Part shown: positions 10,480 through 23,883 of the stretch, piece by piece | Layout of the letters: each line of letters begins with the position of its first letter | Position numbering within the stretch: position 1 is the first letter of the stretch | DNA from: Blastomussa wellsi | Taxonomy: Eukaryota; Cnidaria; Anthozoa; Scleractinia; Plerogyridae | Assembly: GCA_947652115.1 (NCBI GenBank) | Contig: OX393568.1 | Coordinates: 6,568,820-6,632,819, forward strand | Reading direction: 5' to 3' | Length of the DNA: 64,000 nucleotides | Translations under genes and position numbers: made by a program | The notes under the pieces: model-generated | The model's database searches: none | What the model saw: the letters and a program-made list of their open reading frames with translations, nothing else | Told to the model about the DNA's origin: nothing

Positions 10480-13400
10480 TCACGTATGTACATTTTTGCC
10501 GTAGGTACCATCAGGGGGTCGATACTGTTTGGGTAGAGCCATGACTTGCCAAGAGTTGAAGGCATAACTTCGTATTCCTGTGTTTTTGAACGTGTTTTCT
10601 CTTCTTGTCCCTTCACTAAAAATTGGAAAAGGCCCCGAAAGAATTAGCTTTAAATGTCAGAAACTAAGGGTTCATGACTGTGAAATAATGGCAGGTGAGT
10701 TGAGAGACTGGGATTTCTATGATGGCCTACACTTTAGCTTATTAGAGAGTTTTGGCGCAGTGTTGAGGCACAGAGCTTAGTTTGGGGTGGGGTCCTTTTT
10801 CGGGAAAGGAAGATTGAGACGCCGCAGCCAAACACAAGGAACATTCAATATAATACAATACTATGAATATGAAGATATGAAATTTCATATTTTTAAACTA
10901 CGGAGAAAGATATCAAGAAATGAGAGAAGATCGCAGGTATGTACTCAACTTAAGCAGATGAGAAAAGAATGCCTGAAAAAATCAGGATTGAACGGGATTC
11001 GATGCCGGTAAAGTGCTCTACCACGTGTTTGGCCACCCTGTTACAAGGTGTTGCAAGATGTTGGATGGTGTTGGATCATGTTTGAGAATAGTCGCATTTT
11101 TTGTGGAACATTTGATACCATACCTTCTCATGGCGTCCAAAGCTTGCTGGAAAAACTGCGAGTCCATGTTGTGCTCTCGTTTGAGGATCATGCACTGTTC
11201 AAGTGTGATCCCCATTCCTGTTCGGTCCTTAGCACTCTTACAGCTCATGAAACGACATCCGTTCAACCGCCAACAGATCTGTAACCAGACAAAAAAACAA
11301 TAAGTCGCTGAAGCCAAATGAAACTTAGACTGTCAACTAAGTGTTTTTACCAGAGGAACGTCCTCAACAATAAACTCAAGGTCCGTTCACAGGATGATTA
11401 CCAATGTCATTTTCCACCCTTGCTCGAAACCAACCTCGTTCCCAGGGTCTCTCATCTTCCCGCCCTCCCAGAGCGAGAGAGGAGGTAAGATGAGCGACCC
11501 TGGGGACGAGGTTGGTTAGAAAACTGTGCCCTCAGTATTAAATCAGCTCCCAAATCAAACAAAATCTGAAAATTGTACTCTATTAGCGGAAAAAAACATC
11601 GAAGAGGTAATCGTAAATCAAGATGATACACGGAAGGTTAAGTGAGATTAAATGTTTCAGCATAAAGGAAATTTTCATCTACGTCATCGTTAATCATCCT
11701 CACTTCCTAATAGGTTCCTCGTTTCTGTGACGTATCCACCCGTACCACGTGACCCGAAATGAGTTGTTGGTGACGAAAGTTTGAGGACTAGGAACTAAGC
11801 AAACCCTTGTTCAATACCTCTTCACTGATTAGAAGAATGTCCACGTTCTTTCCTCGTCTGCTATCGATGTTAGATTTCAGTGACTTCATTAAATTCTCTA
11901 AAGTTGCTTCTCCATCCTTTCTTGGAGCACCTAGTAGGAATGGGATGAAAAAATCACTAAAAGTCGAGAATTGAAACCAAACTAATAACTGTACACAGCT
12001 CGTAGTTAGACGAGGAGCAACATTCGAAGTGGAAAGTGCCGGGCTTGCTACAAAGAACTTTTTAGCTTGCCTGCATCAGGAAACCGTTTGAACTGCTCAA
12101 AGTAAAAATTCAATATGCTATAGTTATCGCCATTGATCTTTTCCTGAAGACTGGTATCTCCAAATCTGAAAAAGATCCATTTTCAAAGAGAGCATGAACG
12201 TTAACATTGAGCATGGCAGAACTGTGGCTACGTTCAGTTACTGCAATAAAATAACATTAAATCTGCTACAAACCTTAAGACAGGAAAAGATGGCTATTTT
12301 GAAAATCAAAGTACAGACACTCAAAGGGTCCCTAAACTATAAATGAAATGATGACTAATATGAAATGAATGAAGAAGCGTTTTCAAATCAAACTATTCCA
12401 GAAAGAATTTTCCGAGCCCACAACGGGAGTCGAACGCATGACCTTCCAGATACCAGTTGGACATCCTAACCACTGAGCTATGGGAGACTTGTGCTGTCTA
12501 AACTGTATCCTCTAATCAGAAAATGTCAAGATCACGTGGGCACAGCCACGTCAGCATGGTACCACAGGGACCGCCATGTTACTCTTCGCGCAAACGTTTG
12601 GAAAGACACGACAAAAATAGCTACGAATTCACATTATGTTTATGTCTCGGGCTTCCATTCTCTAACAGTCCTCGAGAAAAATATATTCAGACGAATGAAT
12701 AACAATCTAGAAACAAGAAGCACATTGCAATTTTACTCTTCCCGCGTTTATCCTGTGAAGCAGTCTGTTGCGAGTGAATTCTAACATCCAAAACTACCCA
12801 CAACGCGCGTTACAAGCTTAATTAAACCTTGAAACATCATCGACTATCAATTGTCCTTACTGACCACCATAAATTTCTTTTGATACCAGTTCCGAGAATT
12901 TAGTGGTTCATTAATACAATATCCCTTAGTTGATCGTTTTCTTTATTCTCATTCCCTTCCTGCTTAACAATGGGTTGACATTGTAAGGAGAAATTAGACA
13001 TTAATCGTTCGTGATTTACCTTTCCGCCAGCGTAGCGTGTTCATTGATACCTTGCGTGAAGAGCACTGGTATGACCTTGACCAGTCGACCTTCCTGCAGC
13101 TCACGGGGAAGCCGCCGGAAGTGGATCGGCGGTAGAGACACGTTCACTTGAATATACGACCTGGGGAAGAATAGCGAAAAAGGAGAGACAACATTGTCAG
13201 TTATGGAAGTGAAGGAGAATCTACACGCGAAGTTCAATTCAATTCAAATAAGACTGCACGAGCACTGAAATGACATCTGACAGTTACGACGATCACGTAT
13301 TTCATTTGTCTTACACAGGGCGCTAACCCTGGTCTTGACACGAGCTGTTTAGCCGTGCTTGCCATCCGTTACATGTTTTACCGCGCTTCCCATCTGCTAC

Positions 13401-16400
13401 ATGTTTACCGCGCTCTCCATCGGCTTCACATATTTTTCCGCACTTGGCATCCGTTGCATGTTTCCCGTGCTTGCCATCTGTTACATGTTTTCCGCGCTTG
13501 CCATCCGTTACATGTTTCCCGTGCTTGCCGTCTGCTACATGTTTTACCGCGCTTGCCAATCCTTCACATATTTTTCCGCACATGCCATCCGTTGCATGTT
13601 TCCCGTGCTTGCCATCTGTTACATGTTTCCCGCGCTTGCCATCCATTACATGTTTCCCGCGCTTGCCATCCGTTGCATGTTTCCCGCGCTTGCCATCCGT
13701 TACATGTTTCCCGCGCTTGCCATCCGTTACATGTTTCCCGCGCTTGCCATCCGTTGCATGTTTCCCGCGCTTGCCATCCGTTACATGTTTCCCGCGCTTG
13801 CCATCCATTAAATGTTTCCCGCGCTTGCCATCCGTTACATGTTTCCCGCGCTTGCCATCCGTTACATGTTTCCCGCGCTTGCCACCCGTTACATGTTTCC
13901 CGCGCTTTCCATCCGTTACATGTTTCCCGCGCTTTCCATCCGTTACATGTTTCCCGCGCTTGCCATCCGTTACATGTTTCCCGCGCTTGCCATTCGTTAC
14001 ATGTTTCCCGCGCTTGACATCCGTTACATGTTTCCCGCGCTTTCCATCCGTTACACGTTTCCCGCGCTTGCCATCCGTTACATGTTTCCCGTGCTTGCCG
14101 TCTGCTACATGTTTTACCGCGCTTGCCAATCCTTCACATATTTTTCCGCACATGCCATCCGTTGCATGTTTCCCGTGCTTGCCATCTGTTACATGTTTCC
14201 CGCGCTTGCCATCCGTTACATGTTTCTCGCGCTTGCCATCCGTTGCATGTTTCCCGCGCTTGCCATCCGTTACATGTTTCCCGCGCTTGCCATCCGTTAC
14301 ATGTTTCCCGCGCTTGCCATCCGTTACATGTTTCCCGCGCTTGCCATCCGTTACATGTTTCCCGCGCTTGCCATCCGTTGCATGTTTCCCGCGCTTTCCA
14401 TCCGTTACATGTTTCCCGCGCTTGCCACCCGTTACACGTTTCCCGCGCTTTCCATCCGTTACATGTTTCCCGCGCTTTCCATCCGTTACATGTTTCCCGC
14501 GCTTGCCATCCGTTACATGTTTCCCGCGCTTGCCATCCGTTACATGTTTCCCGCGCTTGACATCCGTTACATGTTTCCCGCGCTTGCCATCCGTTACATG
14601 TTTCCCGTGCTTGCCGTCTGCTACATGTTTTACCGCGCTTGCCAATCCTTCACATATTTTTCCACACATGCCATCCGTTGCATGTTTCCCGTGCTTGCCA
14701 TCTGTTACATGTTTCCCGCGCTTGCCATCCGTTACATGTTCCCGCGCTTGCCATCCGTTGCATGTTTCCCGCGCTTGCCATCCGTTACATGTTTCCCGCG
14801 CTTGCCATCCGTTACATGTTTCCCGCGCTTGCCATCCGTTACATGTTTCCCGCGCTTGCCATCCGTTACATGTTTCCCGCGCTTGCCATCTGTTACATGT
14901 TTCCCACGCTTGCCATCCGTTGCATGTTTCCCGCGCTTTCCATCCGTTACATGTTTCCCGCGCTTGCCACCCGTTACATGTTTCCCGCGCTTTCCATCCG
15001 TTACATGTTTCCCGCGCTTTCCATCCGTTACATGTTTCCCGCGCTTGCCATCCGTTACATGTTTCCCGCGCTTGCCATCCGTTACATGTTTCCCGCGCTT
15101 TCCATCCGTTACATGTTTCCCGCGCTTTCCATCCGTTACATGTTTCCCGCGCTTGCCATCCGTTACATGTTTCCCGCGCTTGCCACCCGTTACATGTTTC
15201 CCGCGCTTGCCATCCGTTACATGTTTCCCGCGCTTGCCATCCGTTACATGTTTCCCGCGCTTGCCATCTCTTACATGTTTCCCGCGCTTGCCACCCGTTA
15301 CATGTTTCTCGCGCTTGCCATAAGTCAAACGTTTTACTGTGGTTTCCATTTACATGTTTTCTCGCGCTTGCCATTCGTGTATACTATAAAACGTTTTCCC
15401 GCGCTTTTACACGGGCTTACCATTTGTTACTATACATTAGGTACCTTGAGTTCTGATTGGTACTAGTGAAGATTCCAACAGTTTTTACGTAAGTGTCACC
15501 TAGTAACCCGTCATTTACACAATCCTCAAAATACGAGCAAATATACGACTCACCTGTTACCACTCAAAGTGGGAATACCATCTTCTCTTTCGCTCTCCTT
15601 GAACTGAAACAAACAAACGAATGGACGGTTTTCAAAAGTATGATAAACTTACACCAACCGCGACTCAATGAAGAAAACTAGGGGCCAACTGTAATCTACC
15701 TTGTCCTGTATACTAAATAAAAACAAAGATAAAAGAATCAAGGTATTATGTTCACCTTGAATTTGACACAAGTTAGGTTAGCTATGCTGACACAAGCATC
15801 TTCTAACATTCCCATTTCATCGCCTAACAGCAAAACAAAACAAGCAAATCAGGATAAATACAACAAAAGGAAACTTTCGTTCCCCGAAAAAACTTTAAAG
15901 CTACTAGCAAACTGATTAAAGTTCCACTACCGTTTGTACTGAGAAGACTCTCAAATTGCGCCAGGAATCCGATCTGTGCGAGTTGCTTAAGAAACACAGT
16001 GTTTGAGAATGAAGTGTGAAGTTTACAAACAAAACCCGCGACTAGGGACGTAACCTGTAAACAAAAACAGTAAAATAATAATCCTTCAATCTTAAATGAA
16101 CTTTGTGCGTAAGACTACTCGCATTCGAGAACAAATCGCACGATTCTGCTCCGAAGCCTATCCTATGTCAAGTACAACTTAGCAACCTAACTGGCACTAA
16201 CACAAATACTGCGGGCTCTGATAACTAATAAATAAATAAATGAAGTGTCTTTATTGTTCAAAAGATAAAAATTATTCAAGTTATGTTACATTGCATATCT
16301 TATGTTAGTTGTCAGACACAACGTCTGGGATACCCGTGCTTCAGTTCTCCTTCACAGCTGCTTTATAAGTCGTTACACAACACCGTTTCATGATACTGAG

Positions 16401-18341
16401 AAGCGCGACACTGCTATGTGCTGACTTCCTAACACTGCGCCAAATGAAAAATAGCCTCGAATACGTCACTGATGCCATAAAATCCAAGAGTATTCAAGGC
16501 GCACGCACGAGTATTCAATTTGAACACGTCATGCACACCTGGAGTGTATAATTTGCTGAAAAACAGGCCGGATTCTACTAGAATATTCCAGGTGTGATTT
16601 CGAATCAGGCATCCAGGAATACGTCGGAATATTACAGAAAACGAGGCGTGCGCCGACTCGTATTCGGGTCCGGAAATTTGGCTTTTCTCGCAGTGCAAAT
16701 AACGGTTTCGAAGGAGCTTCGCTTCGCTTCTTTGAAGTACTTTTTTAGTGCAAACTTCCGAAAACACTTACTGCATGAGCGAAGACGATGTCGTGCCTTC
16801 TTCGGATTTCGTACAGTAACGATGCGTGTTTTGCTTCTTCCTAAAATGAAAATATAGCAAAACGTTAAAAGCAGATTTCATGACATAACATCTTCACGAA
16901 ACAAGGACAGACACACGAAAAGGGGAGGGGAGGGGAGGGTGGGGGGATAAACAGATTTGCAGAAACGCAAAAAGATTCACCTTCAAAACATGTATGTTAA
17001 ATTAGCACTTAATGAAGGGCTTCTGCTATTTTTCTAAAACGAAAAATATTGAATCAAGTATACCTGCAGCTGGAGGAATATCATCCCTAAATAAATTTCC
17101 TTCACCAAACCATCCACGGCTCTGGAAAAGTCATGAATTTCGGATAGTATCACTTCCACCCAAGACTTTCCTGTTGACAATACAGATCAACGCCTCAAAT
17201 TAGACTGAACTAAAAGTTGTAAGCCAGTTCGGAGTTTCAAAAAACACAGTCCCGAGGCGTTCTGAAGTTTAGAAAACCAAAGCCAAAATTATCTCTCTGG
17301 AACGTCACAAAGGGCAACGAAAATTCGGCGGCTTTCAGTTGCGTGTCGAAAGTAATTATCCAATTGCTTAATCGGTTTTGTATTACTAAGCTCAGTGATT
17401 GGTTTAAAAATTTCGCGCCACTTTCTCAACCAATCAGAAGCAAAACTAAAAACAATAGTGACTCGCGCGCGCACGTTTTCCCGCGCTTTGTGTCGGCTAC
17501 GAGTTTTGATTGGCCAAATGGTTTCATGACACTCAATTGAAACTCGCTGATTGGTTGAGAAAGAGGTGCGAGTTTTTTAAACCAATCACTTGGTAAGCGT
17601 TGCAATGCAGAACCAAAGGAAACGCGATTTTCTTTCAATCCTCAAGCCAAAAGCAAGCTGAAAAAGAAGCCAAGGAGAAGTTCAATCAATCCATTGCTAA
17701 AATCTACCTTCAGGTGAAGGTGCGCCTTGGATCATACTCTCCATGTGACTCAACATCATCATCAGGCTCTGTTCTACCAGAGTGGAGAGTTCCTACAGCA
17801 GAGAATAAAGAGACATGTTAGGTGATCGCTCAGCGGAATCGCGGGAACATACGAATCGGTACACGTACCTGGCATTTAGCGCTTGGTTTGGTAAAGATTT
17901 GAACATTCCAGAAATTGTCTGTAATGGAAAAAACAATACAACTGCATTAGAGAAGCTGCCACGCTGATAACAACACATGTTTAATCTCTTTTCAACAAAC
18001 GTAGCAAAAACTCCCCTTTAGTTATCCTTTCGGCAGGCAGTCACGAGATGAAGTTTGAAGTTTAGGCGAGATTGTTCGTGAGCCTCTATTTTTTTAACAC
18101 GAAAGAACACGAAACAAACAGCTAGTGAAAGGAGTGCGAGGAGGTGGGGGAAGGGGAATGTTAACGTTATAACGCCGAAAGTTTCGAACTTGCGACGAAG
18201 ACAAGGAATGTATATGATGTGGTTTAATTTTATCTTTGGTTTAAAATTTTTTAAACCAGTTTGATTTTCGTTCCTCAGTGTCTTATGTTGATTAGCATAA
18301 TCTGAAACAAAGGGAAATCAACATCAACTGGTTTTAAATTT

Positions 18342-18375
<34 letters not shown>

Positions 18376-18807
18376 AAACCTTTGCTACAAAACCACTGTT
18401 CATTGTATCCAACATTTCATAGGAATTGTAGTGACAACACCCTGAAATTGCGGCTAGTTGCGGCGCGAGATGGACACCTAAAGATCACAGTGGAGATGGC
18501 GAAATGCAAATTTGAACACTTGCATTCATCATGAAACTAAAATATACGCAAAAAAAAAATAAGTAACTGGCGTGGGTCGTTTGTCAGCTATTTAAGCTTT
18601 GATAGTTGACTGACAACTGGGCTTAAAATGGCCAGGCCAGGAAAAGGTCAAGCCAAAAGTTTTTAATCAGACGAAGTTACAAAAAGCTGAGAAGGACTTG
18701 CTACGCGACCTACAAAAGACTTGTTTAAACTGGTACAATAATTCTAGATAGTTCTTGAATGTACAAAATTAGCAGTCCAAAAAGTCTAAAACTAAATTAA
18801 AGTAAAG

Positions 18808-18852
<45 letters not shown>

Positions 18853-21379
18853 GTATAACACTATAATTTGGTTTTATCAACTGGGTTGATAATGTGAATT
18901 GGCCACCGTAAAGAGATTCGAGAGTTGACGTTTCGAGCGTCAGCTCTCGAATCTCTTTACAGTGGCCAATTCACATTATCAACCCAGTTGATAAAACCAA
19001 ATTATAGTATAAATTAAAGTAAAGTCAACATATAAAATAAGCAGTGTTCTGTCTTTAAAACAAAAGTCTGCATTTTGTAAGAATGCACGTTTCCAACAGA
19101 AAGTTCCAGTTAGCATCCATTCCTAGCCTGTGAGCTCTCCGCGAAAAAAAAATTGAAAAGAGAAGGGATGATAGAGAGCCTCCCGTACCGCTTAGAATTC
19201 TGAATACTGCATCCAAATTTGGATGCAAAATACTGATTGGTGGAGATTTAATTGGGTGATGACGTTGTGTGTTGATTGGCTGATTTTTGACAGCTCGCTC
19301 CGCGTCGCATCAGCGGGGTTCCTTAGGAGCAGGATTCAGAATTCTAAGCAATACAGGCAGCTCTCTTTTGTCAGTTTTCTTTTCATTTTTTGTGCACTGA
19401 GAGCCTGTTTTCAGGCTACTCCATTCTTTATCTTCTTCGTGGGATCCCCCCGGGTCTAACATTGCCAGTTACCTTTGTTTGAACTACAGAATAAAAAAGT
19501 TTCTCTTTTCTTTTACACGCGGGTCAATGTACACTTGACAGATTATCAGTCTTATCATTTGCCACAGAAATAAGCTAAATCTCTTGTTTATTTTAGAAGT
19601 TATTATATTCATACCACCGTCTGTTGGCTCATCTTCGTCTTTAGGTGATGGCACAGCTTTCTCCAGCGAGGCTAAAGATTCCACTACCAAAGGAGCTTCA
19701 CGGAATTTTAACAACTGAGTCGCCTAAAGAGAAAAGAACCAATGAAGCAATTTAGGAATACTTCTACTCCTCCTAGAAGGGATGTCAGTCCACCGCAACA
19801 TAGTCCGGTCTTTTTGTCATGATTCCCCAATAATTCGTTCGAGCCCATTTATACTCCTGGGAAGAGAGAGGTACTGTGAGAGTTAAGTGTCTTGCCTAAG
19901 AACACAAGAAAGTAAGTGTTTTCTACTTTTCTCACACATCAGTAGTAAGCACTGAATGATTTAGAACAGTGTAACAAGACTTCAGTTTCGCCTTGTACAG
20001 TTAGGGGAACAAGATATATTTTTGCCAAATATTCGTTTAATTGATCACTCGGAAAGTTTCCGAAAGCGCGAGCACTCGAGAGTACTCCGAAAATTGTCTT
20101 TCCACAAAATCATCCTGTGAGCAGTTGCGGGCTCAGTCAGGTTTCAGGTAGATGTTGGCCAACAGTGTAGGTAACACAACTGAAGATGTTACAATATCTA
20201 CAGTGCGTTTATCTTTTATTTTTACCTTATCTGAAAGGCGTGACATTGTTTCCATCAAATTCGTGACATCCCCTGATCTTATTGCCCTTGAAGACAAAAC
20301 CGAGCTCAGTGATGATTACCACAGTATATTTAGATCTTTGGAAAAGGTGTTCAGGGAAGGGGGGGGGGTCATACTGCTTGCCAAGTTGCTCCCAAGATTC
20401 GGTGAGTCACCTTGAATGTGTACGGTTTCTGTATTCACATGATTTTTATGGGTTCAGATGATTAGCCTAGCGCCCAACCTCGAAACTGGCTGTCCTTTGC
20501 GTGGTCTCTATCCCTCGACCAATCCAGTAAGGTTGAACCCACCAGCGATTAGGTCCCAACCAACATAGCTCTCGGGGTCATTGAGATACGCAAGCTCCAC
20601 GATGGATATTTACCCCGAGCCTATTGACTTTCATGACACCGAAATTGTACTAATTGTTGCACTCTGTGTACATTCTTAATATCAAATTAAATTTCAGTGA
20701 CTTACTTCTTAACATTGTCACAATGTTGACCCAGCTGCGACTTGAATTTTTCCAAATTAACTGCAAAAACATAAAAGGAAATAGCAGTCAGGAATCTCTT
20801 GCCTGCCGACATTTTTCAGACGCACACCGGTCCTCTCTCGGTGAAAGCGATGTTCTCTGTCTGAGAAATTAAAGTCCCCAATTGAGTAAAGAGAGCTTCC
20901 GATTTTCATTGTCCAGTCAGGCACTCCAAACGTCGTCAGGTCATCTTGACGTCATCAGTATACGTAATGTTACTAAGCAACAATCCCGCTGCTGAAAACC
21001 GCAGGCTCGATACAAGACAAGTATTTCAGTCAAAAGGCATTTTCATAAATTTAGCCCCTGTGAACTCATACGATACCCTGCATGTTGACTGACCTACGAG
21101 GATGCTCAGGTGAGAGAAGGTCAACAGTGAATTCAACTTGCGACTAGACTTATTAAACTGTTTTTATAACAATAAACTGTCTTCCACTAACCTCTTAACT
21201 GCTTAACCACAGGAGCCTTGTTTTCACTCTCTCCGCCACTTAAAGTCAATAAAAATCAAACAATTGTTTGTTATTCTTAGCTGTGCTCTCAGAGCTCTGC
21301 AATAAACTTTACCGGAAAGACAAGGAAAGACAGTTTTCAAACATAAATTATCAGGGATACACACAGCTATTAGAGTAGT

Positions 21380-21423
<44 letters not shown>

Positions 21424-23850
21424 GTATAACAATATAATTTGGTTTTATCAACTGGGTTGATAATGTCAATTGGCCACCGTAAAGAGATTCAAGAGCTGAC
21501 GTTTCGAGCGTTAGCCCTTCGTCGGATTCGCTCCGACGAAGGGCTAACGCTCGAAACGTCAGCTCTTGAATCTCTTTACGGTGGCCAATTGACATTATCA
21601 ACCCAGTTGATAAAACCAAATTATATTAGAGTAGTGGTTGCTTTGGTATGTCCGGCCCATAAAGTTGGAAGCAGGCTACGTAACCCCATCACACCCAGTG
21701 AAATATAATTATGAAGGGAAATATTTACGAAGCTATTGAGGATCCTTGTGGGGTTCAGGGCATGCTCCTACAAAGACGCCTTACATATATCCTCGCAAAT
21801 TCTCCTACTTTTCTGGTTATATTTACGCTCATTTGACAGCAACTTCACCCCAACATAGCGTTGTGTATTTGTATGTTGCCATGTTGTGGTTGAAATGCAT
21901 CTTTTCGCCCGGTCGTTTGACAAGTGGACTGTAACAGGAAGTACACACTCAATCAATCAATAAAATTTTGCCCCTCAAATGTACAACAGCATTTTTTTAT
22001 TGCCTACCTCATGCATTCCTACCTTTGTTGTGCCTTCTTAAGTGCCATGTACAATCGCCTCAGTCCTCCCTGGCCAAATTTGAGTGTGTGTGCAGCTGGA
22101 GCACCAACTGTGACGATATCATACAACATTCCAGCTGAGAAATAAACAAAAGGGATTTCACTGTAGTCCCTCGCAGTTGACTGTTTGAACTTTGCATTGC
22201 ACGACTTTCAACGAGTTGAACTCCGTGGGACATGTCGCATGGAAAAATTTGTTAAAAATTTTTTGTTGGGACGTGGCACAGCTACATTTTCGGCCGTCGC
22301 TGCAACATGTCCCTGCTAAATATCCCTGCTACATGCCTCCGCTACATGTCCCTGCTACATGTCCCTTCTAGATGTCCCTTCTACATGTCCCTGCTACATG
22401 TCCCTTCTAGATGTCCCTTCTACATGTCCCTTCTACATGTCCCTTCTACATGTCCCTGCTACATGTCCCTTCTACATGTTCCTGCTACATGTTCCTGCTA
22501 CATGTCCCTGCTACATGTTCCTTCTACATGTCCCTGCTACATATCCCTTCTAGATGTCCCTGCTACATGCCTCCACTACATGTCCCTTCTACATGTCCCT
22601 TCTACATGTCCCTGCTACATGTCCCTTCTACATGTCCCTTCTACATGTCCCTTCTACATGTCCCTTCTACATGTCCCTTCTACATGTCCCTTCTACATGT
22701 CCCTGCTACATGTCCCTGCTACATGTCCCTGCTACATGTCCCTGCTACATGTCCCTGCTACATGTCCCTTCTACATGTCCCTGCTACATGTCCCTTCTAC
22801 ATGTCCCTGCTACATGTCCCTTCTACATGTCCCTGCTGCATGTCCCTGCTGCATGCCCCTTCTACATGTCCCTTCTACATGTCCCTGCTACATGTCCCTA
22901 CTGCATGTCCCTTACATGTCAACAACACATTTCGTCACTGCTAAATCTCGCTGCGACATGTCGCTGCGTGTCCATGTGTAGGTATCAGGTAAATAGACAG
23001 TAGGCCTAAGGAACCCATAAAGTATAAAGTTTGATTGGGAACAAACGTTATCCCTGCATTACCTTCTTCGCTGTTTTGCATGACTTTCATTCGCTGAATG
23101 TGCAAATTAATTGGAACAAAAGCCAGTTTCTTGTCATTCCTTAGCCTGGCAGGTTTAAAACATGTTCCTACAAGGGAAGCATTGAGGTTTTAAAATGCAA
23201 TTGATCTTCACCAACTAGCGGGTCTGCAATTGTTGTGCCAGTGGTTTCGATGCACTGCCATGACACAGCACTTTCACAACACACCTGCGAACAGTGCTGG
23301 ATCCAGACATTGAGTTAAGGAGGGGCCCACTTGTCCAGATCTTGAGATAAGGAGGGGGTCTGCTGGGCACCTCCCCTAAATCTGCCACCGCTGAATACTC
23401 CATGAACTACTAGTCCAAGAATGCTCCACGAATACTGAATACTCCATGAACTAGTCCAAGACGACAAAAATGCATCTAAACCGGTCGCGAGACACTTTAA
23501 TCTCCCCAATGATTCTAAGCAACATAATTTATGGCAGTCTGCGGCCTTTCCCTTCATCAAGGAAGAACGGAAAACCGCAAAACTCAAGAACAAAAATTTA
23601 TTTTTCAAATCGGCACTCTTAATCCTCACGGTATCAAGGAAGGCTTTTCATTCAACTAATTTATTCTGTTTTACCAGGTACCAACCAATAGCGTAGCTCC
23701 ATCTTTCTGTATATAAACCACACACAACCCACAATTCCTTGCTTCGCTTCGACAAAGGGATAACACTCAAAACGTCAGCTTTCAAATCTCTTCACGGTGG
23801 CCAATTCACATTATCAACCCAGTAGATAAAACCAAATTATCTTGCTATAC

Positions 23851-23883
<33 letters not shown>

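Noticed and set aside
13323..15374. Very long open frames (up to ~680 codons) on both strands
   Set aside because: They are the 27-bp minisatellite read as nine-codon repeats; several frames are open at once and the array is inside an INPP4 intron.
13352..15416. CRISPR-like array
   Set aside because: Units are contiguous without unique spacers and the genome is eukaryotic.
22307..22981. Repetitive 150-225 residue proteins
   Set aside because: Same 13-residue peptide in all three frames, produced by the 13-bp minisatellite.
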